From contig CAIRNL010000391.1 in the NCBI GenBank assembly GCA_903879975.1, positions 1 to 14,486 of the forward strand: a stretch of 14,486 nucleotides of DNA, given 5' to 3'. The position numbers and the translations under genes are program-made. Shown in pieces: positions 6,722 through 13,804 of this stretch. The notes beneath the pieces are model-generated. The model did not search any database and was not told where the DNA came from. It saw only the letters and a list, made by a program, of their open reading frames with translations. Source of the stretch: an uncultured Chloroflexota bacterium. Lineage in GTDB: Bacteria > Chloroflexota > Anaerolineae > Caldilineales > Caldilineaceae. Numbering within the stretch: position 1 is the first letter of the stretch; each line of letters begins with the position of its first letter.

Positions 6722-7462
6722 ATGAAACGGCGCGTCTGGTTGTTCCGGATCTGCTGTATCTGCATCCTGTCTATCGTACTGAGTGGCTGCAAATTGATCG
6801 AAGCGCCCCCGAATCTGTCCACGGCCGATGTGCTGCGCGGACCCTATGAGGCGCCCCCGCAAGCACCGCTCGTGGTCGCGATTCCCGACGTACTGCGCCA
6901 GCCCTATGCAGCACCCGCCGTCGGCGCGGTCGCAGCAGCGGCAGTAGCCGATGTGCTGCGCGGACCCTACGAAGCGCCCGCCTCGCTGCCAGTCCTGGTT
7001 CTGGCCGACATCCTGCGCGGCGCGTACGCCGCACCGCCCGTGGCCAGTCTGGCTCCGGTGGCCGTGGTGCCTGACGTGCTGCGTGGGCCGTACGAGGCGC
7101 CGGCGATCATGACCGCAGCACCGGTTGCCGCCATTCCCGATATTCTGCGCGGGCCCTATGAGGCGCCGGCTGGCATGGCCGGTGCCATCGCGGCCGTGCC
7201 TGTGCCCGACGTGTTGCGCGGCGTCTACGCAGCGCCCGCAGCCCTGCCTGTCCCGGCCGGCCCCATTGCGGATGTCCTGCGCGGCCCCTATGAGGAGGCG
7301 AACGCGCCGGTGGCGCAGCTGCCGGCCTCTATCGTCGCCTGGGTTTTCTTTATGTTGGCCTTGCTTGCGCTGGTCTTTGCCGTGCTGGAGGACTTCTTCT
7401 GGCAGCGGCGCCATGTGCTCCCCACGCCAACCGGGCCTCCGGCAGTGCGCCCTACGCACTGA
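6722..7462 (+). CDS. repeat-containing lipoprotein with C-terminal membrane helix
   Basis: 246 residues; I do not recognise the family. The ATG is fixed by AAGGAGGATCCC directly before it. Residues 1-23 are a lipoprotein signal peptide with lipobox LSGC (C23 would be lipidated). From residue 35 to 192 the protein consists of eight units of 19-23 residues, each opening with a D-[VI]-L-R motif, usually DVLRGPYEAP, with Asp at 36, 56, 77, 96, 118, 140, 163 and 184. Between the motifs lie only Ala/Val/Pro-rich spacers. Residues 203-222 form a strong membrane helix, followed by a basic tail (WQRRH) that by the positive-inside rule would be cytoplasmic. The repeat region would thus sit outside the membrane, tethered at both ends. 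No catalytic motif is visible; a scaffold or ligand array is a guess. It is a single-gene unit closed by a terminator at 7542. Confidence 0.88.
   Translation: MKRRVWLFRICCICILSIVLSGCKLIEAPPNLSTADVLRGPYEAPPQAPLVVAIPDVLRQPYAAPAVGAVAAAAVADVLRGPYEAPASLPVLVLADILRGAYAAPPVASLAPVAVVPDVLRGPYEAPAIMTAAPVAAIPDILRGPYEAPAGMAGAIAAVPVPDVLRGVYAAPAALPVPAGPIADVLRGPYEEANAPVAQLPASIVAWVFFMLALLALVFAVLEDFFWQRRHVLPTPTGPPAVRPTH
6824..7297 (+). repeat. eight in-frame tandem repeats (about 63 bp period)
   Basis: The repeats encode the D-[VI]-L-R-G-x-Y-[EA]-A-P motif plus spacer. Unit lengths vary by whole codons (19-23 codons). The motif is kept while codons differ (for example GGA-CCC-TAT, GGG-CCG-TAC and GGC-CCC-TAT for Gly-Pro-Tyr), so the copies are old and held by selection on the protein rather than freshly expanded. 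Units 2, 4 and 7 have Tyr-Ala-Ala-Pro where the others have Tyr-Glu-Ala-Pro; the last unit has Tyr-Glu-Glu-Ala. Confidence 0.9.
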
Positions 7463-7541
7463 TCCGGATGCCACATCCGGGTCCGGCCCTTGCAGCGGGC
7501 CAGACCTGATGGTGATGACAGGATGAAAGCATCTGGAACGG

Positions 7542-7584
7542 GCGAGGTATCGTGCAATCGATACCTCGCTTCTTTTTGCTTTTG
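7542..7584 (+). terminator. intrinsic terminator of the repeat lipoprotein gene
   Basis: GCGAGGTATCG (7542-7552) pairs perfectly with CGATACCTCGC (7559-7569) around a 6-nt loop, and is followed by TTCTTTTTGCTTTT. This is a textbook rho-independent terminator 80 nt after the lipoprotein stop. Confidence 0.9.
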
Positions 7585-7610
7585 ACACCTTCTTCCCTCC
7601 CCGCTACAAT
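7582..7610 (+). promoter_or_regulatory. miaB: strong sigma-70 type promoter of miaB
   Basis: TTGACA (7582-7587) and TACAAT (7605-7610) are exactly 17 nt apart: a perfect -35 and a 5 of 6 -10 box. The -35 box overlaps the end of the preceding terminator tail. Transcription should start near 7617, giving a leader of about 94 nt. Confidence 0.8.
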
Positions 7611-7623
7611 CAACCTACGTGAC

Positions 7624-7656
7624 AGCGGGGCGCAGCAAGTTGCGCCCCGCTTTTTA
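7624..7656 (+). terminator. terminator-like hairpin in the miaB leader (possible attenuator)
   Basis: AGCGGGGCGCA (7624-7634) pairs perfectly with TGCGCCCCGCT (7641-7651) around loop GCAAGT and is followed by a TTTTT run (7651-7655). It begins only about 7 nt after the predicted start point, so a transcript from the promoter at 7582-7610 would meet it at once. It may be an attenuator, a 5' stabilising hairpin or the second of two tandem terminators. Confidence 0.75.
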
Positions 7657-7710
7657 TCCAATCAACACCCATTCCCTGCCCGGTCTACGCCGGATCACAG
7701 GAGGAGCCTC

Positions 7711-9297
7711 ATGACCACACCGACCCGCGGGCCGGGCGCACCAGACAACGCGCACGAGACCACGCCCTACGAACTCACCACGGACCAGAGGTCCGACGCT
7801 ACACGCAAGTACCATATCTGGACGATCGGCTGCCAGATGAATGTGGCTGACTCCAACCATGTCGCCGCCGAGTTGGAGAAGATCGGCTATGGGCCGACCG
7901 ATCGCCTGGACGAGGCCGATGTCGTCGTGCTCAACACGTGTGTCGTGCGCCAGAGTGCCGAGGAGAAGGCCGTCGGCAAGCTCGGCAGCCTCAAGCCATG
8001 GAAAAAGGCCAAGGTCGACCGCACTGTGGCGCTCATGGGCTGCATGGTCGGCGTCAAGCCCAGCCCACAGCTGCTGGCAAGCTATCCCTATGTCGACGTC
8101 TTCATGCCGCCCAGCGAGGCCACGCCGTTGGTCAACCACCTGCGCCAGGCCGAGATCGACGCCGAGATGGCGGCGATCGAACGCGCCCAGTTGGAGCGGC
8201 GCTTCCAACTCCAAGATGAGGCACAGCCCATCGGCACAGCGCAGTCGATCAAGCACCTGGCCTTCAGCGGCGAGGCGCCGGTCGCCGCACATGTGCCCAT
8301 CGTCTATGGCTGCAGCCACGCCTGCACCTTCTGCATCATCCCTTTCCGGCGCGGCGTGGAACGCTCACGTCCCGTGGCCGAGATCGTCGCCGAAGTGCGC
8401 GGCCTGGTGGCGCAGGGGGTGCGCGAGGTCACGCTGCTCGGCCAGATTGTGGATCGCTACGGCTACGACTGGCGCGGGGAATTGGGGAACAGCGCGACCG
8501 TGCGCGCGTTCGCAGGGAGAGGAGACTCGCCGGCCGACGATCGACTGGACGCTTCGTTCGACCTGGCCGACCTGCTGCGGGCTGTCCACGCCATCGACGG
8601 CCTCTGGCGCATCCGCTTCCTGACGAGCCATCCCAACTACATGACCGACCGCATCCTGGAGACCGTGCGCGATCTGCCCAAGCTCTGCCCGCATATCGAG
8701 GTCCCCATCCAGGCGGGCGACGACGAGGTGCTGGAACGCATGAAGCGCGGCTATACCGTGGCCGAGTACTATGCGCTGATCGAGCGCATCCGTGCCATCG
8801 TGCCGCAGGTGGCCATCCACACCGACATCATTGTCGGCTTCTGCGGCGAGACGGCAGGGCAGTTCGAGGGCACGGTCGATGTCGTGCGCCAGGTACAGTT
8901 CGATAAGGTACACCTGGCGCGCTACAGCCCGCGGCCGGGCACGGTCAGCGAGCGGCGCATGGTGGACGACGTGCCGGAAGAGGAAAAGATGCGCCGCCAC
9001 AAGGTGCTGGAAACCTTGCAGGAGCAGGTGAGCACGGAGATCAACCAGCGCTTCCTGGGCGAAATCGTCGAGGTGCTGGTCGAGGATCAGCACAAGGGGA
9101 AGTGGCGCGGGCGCAACCGCCAGAACAAACTCGTCTTCATCGAGAGCGACCTGCCCCTGCGTGGCCGGCTCGTGGAGGCGCAGATCACGTGGACGGGGCC
9201 GTGGTCCATGCAGGGGCGCTTCGTGCGCGATGTCTCGCCGCTGGCCGATCGGGTGACGACACCCAGGCAGACCCTCTCCCTCACCCTGACCGACTGA
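7711..9297 (+). CDS. miaB: tRNA-2-methylthio-N6-dimethylallyladenosine synthase (MiaB, radical SAM)
   Basis: 528 residues. MiaB adds a methylthio group to the isopentenyl-adenosine at position 37 of tRNAs reading UNN codons, using S-adenosylmethionine and two [4Fe-4S] clusters. The N-terminal methylthiotransferase domain has the three expected cysteines C41 (IGCQMN), C77 (NTCVVRQSAEEKAVGKLG) and C111 (MGCMVG). The radical-SAM triad is C201, C205 and C208 (CSHACTFC), followed by PFRRGVERSRP. A C-terminal TRAM domain, about residues 450-515, would bind RNA. It is longer than typical MiaB (about 440-480) because of a polar N-terminal extension of about 33 residues and an insert of roughly 30 residues after YGYDWRGEL. 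The ATG at 7711 is chosen for the GGAGGAG ahead of it; the longer in-frame reading passes through the leader hairpin. Confidence 0.96.
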   Translation: MTTPTRGPGAPDNAHETTPYELTTDQRSDATRKYHIWTIGCQMNVADSNHVAAELEKIGYGPTDRLDEADVVVLNTCVVRQSAEEKAVGKLGSLKPWKKAKVDRTVALMGCMVGVKPSPQLLASYPYVDVFMPPSEATPLVNHLRQAEIDAEMAAIERAQLERRFQLQDEAQPIGTAQSIKHLAFSGEAPVAAHVPIVYGCSHACTFCIIPFRRGVERSRPVAEIVAEVRGLVAQGVREVTLLGQIVDRYGYDWRGELGNSATVRAFAGRGDSPADDRLDASFDLADLLRAVHAIDGLWRIRFLTSHPNYMTDRILETVRDLPKLCPHIEVPIQAGDDEVLERMKRGYTVAEYYALIERIRAIVPQVAIHTDIIVGFCGETAGQFEGTVDVVRQVQFDKVHLARYSPRPGTVSERRMVDDVPEEEKMRRHKVLETLQEQVSTEINQRFLGEIVEVLVEDQHKGKWRGRNRQNKLVFIESDLPLRGRLVEAQITWTGPWSMQGRFVRDVSPLADRVTTPRQTLSLTLTD

Positions 9298-9313
9298 TCC
9301 TACGGCATCAACT

Positions 9314-9339
9314 TGCGCGGATCGAATTTGATCCGCGCA
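9314..9339. other. perfect hairpin between convergent miaB and LysM gene
   Basis: TGCGCGGATC (9314-9323) pairs with GATCCGCGCA (9330-9339) around GAATTT, 16 nt after the miaB stop. It looks like a terminator stem but lacks a T-tract on either strand. It may serve as a 3' end-protecting or bidirectional pausing structure for the convergent genes. Confidence 0.5.
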
Positions 9340-9429
9340 GCCCCGCGCCCTCTACATTCCATTCTGCCCCCCTCGGGACCCCGTCAAGAACTGCGCCACT
9401 TTCGAGGAGAGTCCAGGGCGGAGCAGCCC

Positions 9430-9756
9430 TCAGCGCGAGCGATAGATGGGGATCAACAGTGTCTGGCCGGAATAGACCGAATACGCGTTCAGCCCGTTGC
9501 ACAGCAGGATGCGATAGGCCGATGTCCTGTAAGCGCCTGCGATGGAATAGATCGTCTGTCCCCCGCGCACCGTATGGTAGACCCCATAGCAAGGGCGGTC
9601 AGGCTGGCGACTATTGTTCGCTTGCACCGGTATGGGAGCCGCGATCAGAGTGTTTGCAAGCAGCACGGCAGCGATTGCGTTTCCAGCCCTACGCAGCCAG
9701 CTACGACAGCGACCCTTCCATGGGTGAGCGATACTGGGATGGATACAAGCATTCAA
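9430..9756 (-). CDS. small secreted LysM-domain protein
   Basis: 108 residues. A basic N-terminal region and a hydrophobic core (about 26-45, ending PVQA before NNS) form a signal peptide. The mature part is essentially one LysM module: YHTVRGGQTIYSIAGAYRTS, then a LLCNGLN turn and GQTLLIP at the end. Such modules bind peptidoglycan or chitin-like N-acetylglucosamine chains. Cysteines in RPCYG and LLCNG can form a disulfide, a pattern I associate with LysM proteins of Chloroflexota. The start is a TTG at 9756: GGAGGC (9766-9761) is placed 5 nt ahead and no in-frame ATG exists further down. It is convergent with miaB and has its own promoter at 9851-9878. The likely role is cell-wall binding; no catalytic domain is attached. 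Confidence 0.85.
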   Translation of the reverse strand: MNACIHPSIAHPWKGRCRSWLRRAGNAIAAVLLANTLIAAPIPVQANNSRQPDRPCYGVYHTVRGGQTIYSIAGAYRTSAYRILLCNGLNAYSVYSGQTLLIPIYRSR

Positions 9757-9850
9757 AGGTGCCTCCGGAATTTGGTTCCACCAGGGAACAACGATGATGC
9801 GCTACGATGAAACGGAAGACCCGGCTGAATATTTGAAACGCTTTTTGGGT

Positions 9851-9878
9851 ACTATAGCACAAATTGGCACAAAGTCAA
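9851..9878 (-). promoter_or_regulatory. extended -10 promoter of the LysM gene
   Basis: On the minus strand TTGACT (9878-9873) and TATAGT (9856-9851) are 16 nt apart, with TGC directly before the -10 box (extended -10). The start would be near 9844, with a leader of about 88 nt to the TTG at 9756. Confidence 0.7.
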
Positions 9879-9968
9879 CGCAAAATTCACACATTCACAC
9901 AAGGGCATAAATTTTTAGGTAGAGGCGCCAGCTCCCCGCTCTTCCAGCCAGCCATGGCAACCAAACCA

Positions 9969-9994
9969 TCCCGGAAGCTCTGAAGCTTCCGGGA
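9969..9994 (-). terminator. perfect 11-bp hairpin downstream of the transglutaminase gene
   Basis: TCCCGGAAGCT (9969-9979) and AGCTTCCGGGA (9984-9994) pair perfectly around a 4-nt loop. On the minus strand it follows the transglutaminase stop by about 110 nt and is succeeded by TGGTTTGGTT rather than a true T-tract, so termination is possible but weak. Confidence 0.4.
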
Positions 9995-10106
9995 CGGTGA
10001 TGGGCAAGTTACGACGAGAACTACCTCCGACAGAAGCGTGTTGCAAAATTCAAGGCAGGGGAGGCCAAACTGCTCGTGCATGGGACGATAGGATCGAGCG
10101 CGCAGA

Positions 10107-12440
10107 TCAACGGCGCTTGATACGGCTCAAAAAACTGCGCAGCCGCTGCCAGCGCACGAGGATACGCCGGCGCAGACCGGCGCGAGCCGGCGGCGGCGCA
10201 TAGTGCAGGGCGCTGACTTCCTCACTCAGCGCGACGACGTCGCGCGCGACGATGCGGCGCAGCTCAGGCTCGCCCTGGCGGTCGCTCGTGACGTAGCCAG
10301 CGAGGTCTTCGCCATACTCCAGCACGGTGTCGCCGGTGGCCAGCGGGCGGCCCAGCCGCTCGCCCCAGGTGACGAGTCCCTGCCACGGGTCCTCACGGCC
10401 CAGGCGCCAGCGCCGGACACCCGCCAGCGCCACGGCAAGCAGCACAACGCCCGGCACGACCAGCCACAGCCAACGCCGGTCAAAGGAGAACGCCGCGCCG
10501 GCCAACGGCTCCACGACAACCGGCGACGGAGGCGCGCCGCCGGCAGCGCGCACCAGCCCGACACGGGCCAGTTCCGGCCGCCCCGCCGTCGGCTCAAACG
10601 CAACCCAGCCTGCCTCAGGGAAGTAGACCTCCGGCCAAGAGTGTGCCTCGGCCTCGGTGACGATCCATTGCCGGCCCCCTGCGTCCCAACTGCCCGGCAC
10701 GAACCCCGTGGCAAAACGAGCCGGCAGCCCAGCCGCGCGCGCCAGCACGACAAAGCTCGTGGCATAGTAGTCGCAATAGCCGCGCCGGAGATCGAACAGG
10801 AAGTAGTCTGCCACATCGGTGACGTCATCCGGCAGCGGCGGCACGTCGAGATCGTAGGCGAAGGTACGCAAGGATTGCTCGATGGCAGCCGCCTGCTCGT
10901 ACGGGGATGACGCGCCCGCCGTCAGGTCGGCCGCCAGTCGGCGCGTGCGCTCTGTCACGCTGTCGGGGAGGTCCAGATAGCGAGCAAACTCGTCTCCAAG
11001 CGGGACCTCCGTCCCCCATGCCGGCAACGCGCGCAGTTGCTCATCGCTCAGCGCCGGGATGAGCGATGAGACCGTGTAACTGCGTGCGGCAGCCGACAGC
11101 TTGACCAGGTCGCCGGGGAAGCGCTCGTCCGCCTGGTACTCCACCGACACCGCCTGCGGCTCACCAGCCGCAAAGAGGACGCCAGCAGGAATCGACAGGC
11201 TCACGCTCTGCAGCAGCGGGCGGCGCCACATGTCGGGAATCTCCGCCCACGCTGCGTCGGCGGCATGGCTGGTGCGTTCGAGCCGTGCCGGGTTCTGCCA
11301 GCCGCGACCGTCGTAGTGGGAAAAGGTTGCCCCGCGCAGATTGTGCCCCAGCGGCGCTTCGTCGTAGAAGCGCACCGGCTCGCTCGTCCGCACACGCAGG
11401 ATCGGACGAGCGCCCAGTTCAGGACCTGCGCGCACGAGAAATTCGTTGGGCAGGCCGCCGGCACTGTCGCGCCCGCCCCACGGATTGACGCCGGTCAGCC
11501 CCGGGAAGGCGCGGACGCTAGCTGCCTCCAGCCGGTCGTTGATCGGCGCAATCAGCGCATAATAGCGGCTGGCGATCTCCAGCCAGTAGAGATTGGGCGT
11601 CACTGCCGCCAGCGCAGTCACCAGGAGCAGCAGCCCGCCCACAGTGAGCCCACGCTCCACCAGGATCAGCGGGCTGTAGTCGAGCGACTGCCGGCGCCAG
11701 CGCGCCACTAGCCGCTGCTGGTCGAGCACAAAATGGAGTGACAGCGCCAGGGCGACGGCCCCCACCATCAGCCAGCGCTCCAGCGGGCTGTAGAGCATGA
11801 TCAGGCCGACAAGCCAGAGTACCGGCAGCGCCGCCAGCAGGCCCTGCTGCGTGCGCCGCACCAGCCCGGCGGTGAGCAGGCCGATCCCCCAGACCACGCC
11901 AAGAGCGAAGCCCAAGACAACGAGGTCGTCGCGCATCGCGCTGTCGCTTTGGACGCCCTGCCACCAGAGCGCATAGCGTAGCCCTGTACTGTGCAGGGCA
12001 TCGGCCATCCCGGCAACCAGCGTGGTTGCATCGCGCGCGGCGGCCGCCTGCCACAGGGCGCTGGCAGCGGGCAGCCATTCGGCCAGCAGCTGGCTCACGA
12101 GGAATGCACTGAGCAGGAGCAACGCAGCGCCCTGCAAAGCCAGACGCAGCATGCGGCGTCCTGCAGCGTGGGGAGAGCGCCAGCCCCCCACGAGCCAGAC
12201 GCAGAGCAGCGCCAGCGGCCCGGCCATGTAGAGCCTTGTCACCAGCGAAGCGCCGCGCAGCCAGCCATTCTCCGCAAGCACGGCTGCCGGCAGCACGACC
12301 AGCAGCATGCACAGCGCAAGGGTCGCCCAGCCCAGATGCGGGCGCCATGCCACGGCCAGGTAGCGCAGCCCATCCAGCAGCCAACGTCCGGCATCGCGGC
12401 CGGCGGGTTCCTCATCCCAGCCAAAGCTGCGCTCGTTCAT
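10107..12440 (-). CDS. membrane transglutaminase-like protein (DUF3488/TgpA-type)
   Basis: 777 residues. The layout follows TgpA-type proteins: some six or seven membrane helices in the first 295 residues, a large extracytoplasmic part, a transglutaminase-like core at roughly 530-640, one more helix near 655-675 (LWLVVPGVVLLAVAL) and a cytoplasmic DUF4129-like tail rich in Arg. Catalytic residues seen are C556 in RRGYCDYYATSF and H600 in AEAHSWPEVYF; the third position is Glu (E616 in FEPT) where many family members have Asp, a substitution I have also seen in actinobacterial homologues. The natural substrate of this family is largely unknown. The ATG at 12440 overlaps the DUF58 stop (ATGA) and has GGAGGAGG in front; a longer frame upstream of it is just DUF58 sequence read out of frame. 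The two proteins probably act together in the cell envelope. Confidence 0.92.
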   Translation of the reverse strand: MNERSFGWDEEPAGRDAGRWLLDGLRYLAVAWRPHLGWATLALCMLLVVLPAAVLAENGWLRGASLVTRLYMAGPLALLCVWLVGGWRSPHAAGRRMLRLALQGAALLLLSAFLVSQLLAEWLPAASALWQAAAARDATTLVAGMADALHSTGLRYALWWQGVQSDSAMRDDLVVLGFALGVVWGIGLLTAGLVRRTQQGLLAALPVLWLVGLIMLYSPLERWLMVGAVALALSLHFVLDQQRLVARWRRQSLDYSPLILVERGLTVGGLLLLVTALAAVTPNLYWLEIASRYYALIAPINDRLEAASVRAFPGLTGVNPWGGRDSAGGLPNEFLVRAGPELGARPILRVRTSEPVRFYDEAPLGHNLRGATFSHYDGRGWQNPARLERTSHAADAAWAEIPDMWRRPLLQSVSLSIPAGVLFAAGEPQAVSVEYQADERFPGDLVKLSAAARSYTVSSLIPALSDEQLRALPAWGTEVPLGDEFARYLDLPDSVTERTRRLAADLTAGASSPYEQAAAIEQSLRTFAYDLDVPPLPDDVTDVADYFLFDLRRGYCDYYATSFVVLARAAGLPARFATGFVPGSWDAGGRQWIVTEAEAHSWPEVYFPEAGWVAFEPTAGRPELARVGLVRAAGGAPPSPVVVEPLAGAAFSFDRRWLWLVVPGVVLLAVALAGVRRWRLGREDPWQGLVTWGERLGRPLATGDTVLEYGEDLAGYVTSDRQGEPELRRIVARDVVALSEEVSALHYAPPPARAGLRRRILVRWQRLRSFLSRIKRR

Positions 12441-13804
12441 CCAACCTCCTCCTCCACCTCGACCGTGAAGGCGCCCCCCGTCGGCGTGGAGCGGATGACC
12501 TTGCGTGTGCGGCGATAGGTGAGCGCCGCGCGCAGGCGGACATCGGTGCGCATCACCTGGTAGGGGATGGCGAGGCTCCCCAGCAGGTGCAGCGCCGCCG
12601 TTGCTGCCGTTTCGTCGTCGGGCGTCGTCACGGCAACGACGCTGCTGGCCAGCCCCTGGCCCTGCGCCCGCACCAGCTCGGCGATCCAACGCGGAGCATC
12701 CTCACCCACGGCCGGCGTGATCACGACCAGCGTGTGGCGGCGCCCCAACAGGCTCAATGAACGCCGCAGGAGCGCATCGAGCGGAATGGGCGATGCCAGC
12801 GCCGGCGCCAGCGCGCGCAGGATCGCCCAGAGCTGGGCCTGCCCTGGCTGCGGCGCCAACGTGGTGACCGCGTCGCCCGACACGGTCAGCAGACCCACGG
12901 CACGGCGCTCGTTGCCCGACACCATCTCGGCGGCCAGGCTCGCCGCCAGCATGACAGCGTATTCGAGCGTACCCGTGCTGCCCTCGCCGCGCTGCACCGC
13001 CGCGTTCAGATCGAGCACGATCCACACGTCGCCGCTCGGCTCCAATTCCAGTTCCTTGACCGTGAGGCGCCCGCGGTGCGCCGAGGTGGGCCAGTGTACC
13101 AGCCGCATGCTGTCGCCCGGCGTGTAGTCGCGCACGCTGGCCGCTGCGCGCTGGCCCATGAGCGAACGGCGCCGCGGGGCGTGGCCGCTGGCGCTGCCGC
13201 GCGGCAGATCGACCTGCGGCAGCTGCACGACGCGCGGGTAGATCAGCACGTGCTCAACGTCGGGATAGTCCAGAAGCGCCTGGAAGAGACCAAAGGGGTC
13301 GCCCATCTCCAGCCGATGCGGACCCAGGCGAAAGATGCCGCGGTGTGCGCACTCAGCCTCCTTCCACCAGCGGTAGTCGCCGTTCGGCGCACAGGCAATC
13401 ACGCTTCCTGGAGCGTAGCCGGGCAGATCGGAGCCGTCGACAAAGGCAGCCCATTGCAGGGGAAGCCCGCTGCGGTTCGTCAGGGCAAAATCCTCGCGTA
13501 GCCGGTCGCCTGCCACGAGCAGCGTGCCCTGCCGCTGCCGCGTGAAGGTGACAGCGAGCACCTGGCTGCGTAGCCATACGTAGCCCAACGTGTAGGGGAC
13601 GAGCAAGGAGACGATCGACACGACCCAGACTGGGTGTGGCGTGACGACCTGGCCAAAGAGCAGGAAAGGCGTGAGCAGCAACGGCCAGCCCACGACGAGG
13701 CGAATCTTGCGCTGCGGCGGCAGGCGCCAGCTCCACAGCCCAGCGCGCCAGCGTTCAAGCAGCTGTGGCCACCGGCCACTACGCTCCTGTTTTGTCTCGC
13801 TCAT
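12437..13804 (-). CDS. DUF58 domain-containing membrane protein
   Basis: 455 residues. Two hydrophobic helices near the N terminus (about 33-54 and 58-77) are followed by a beta-rich region, then the DUF58 signature at about 224-250: VRDYTPGDSMRLVHWPTSAHRGRL, with the conserved Gly-Asp, His-Trp and Ala-His-Arg positions. After it, WIVLDLNAAV begins a von Willebrand A-like fold, though the metal-site DxSxS is not kept. Function is not established for the family; members are usually encoded with a MoxR AAA+ ATPase and a transglutaminase. Here the transglutaminase gene follows with a four-base overlap, but no MoxR gene is in the window. The ATG at 13804 has GGAAGA upstream; longer readings would overlap the divergent PyrK-like gene. 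Confidence 0.92.
   Translation of the reverse strand: MSETKQERSGRWPQLLERWRAGLWSWRLPPQRKIRLVVGWPLLLTPFLLFGQVVTPHPVWVVSIVSLLVPYTLGYVWLRSQVLAVTFTRQRQGTLLVAGDRLREDFALTNRSGLPLQWAAFVDGSDLPGYAPGSVIACAPNGDYRWWKEAECAHRGIFRLGPHRLEMGDPFGLFQALLDYPDVEHVLIYPRVVQLPQVDLPRGSASGHAPRRRSLMGQRAAASVRDYTPGDSMRLVHWPTSAHRGRLTVKELELEPSGDVWIVLDLNAAVQRGEGSTGTLEYAVMLAASLAAEMVSGNERRAVGLLTVSGDAVTTLAPQPGQAQLWAILRALAPALASPIPLDALLRRSLSLLGRRHTLVVITPAVGEDAPRWIAELVRAQGQGLASSVVAVTTPDDETAATAALHLLGSLAIPYQVMRTDVRLRAALTYRRTRKVIRSTPTGGAFTVEVEEEVG

Larger units (their letters stand above)
9757..10106. other. 350-base non-coding stretch between the LysM and transglutaminase genes
   Basis: I see no convincing gene here. It holds the LysM promoter, an AT-rich block around 9826-9920 that stands out from the GC-rich surroundings (with short direct repeats such as ATTCACAC twice near 9886-9900), and a perfect hairpin at 9969-9994. 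Short open frames across it (about 64-68 codons) show no recognisable motif. Confidence 0.6.

Noticed and set aside
6824..7297. CRISPR array or DNA-level satellite
   Set aside because: The units vary in length by whole codons and differ mainly at synonymous positions within one continuous reading frame, so it is a protein repeat.
6521..7588. 355-codon minus-strand open frame with apparent repeats (GxxQH/AQNIG-like)
   Set aside because: It is the complement of the repeat lipoprotein; its periodicity is inherited from the repeats on the other strand. The plus-strand frame has a ribosome-binding site, lipobox and membrane helix, and the minus frame crosses the terminator at 7542.
8365..9093. 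242-codon minus-strand open frame
   Set aside because: Antisense to the radical-SAM and TRAM parts of miaB; no motif of its own.
9887..10081. 64-codon minus-strand frame in the intergenic gap
   Set aside because: No ribosome-binding site stands out, it includes the perfect hairpin, and its sequence shows no domain or signal peptide.
12441..12689. N-terminal extension of the transglutaminase by 83 codons
   Set aside because: This part is DUF58 coding sequence in another frame, low in complexity (Gly, Arg, Ala), and the ATG at 12440 has GGAGGAGG directly ahead.
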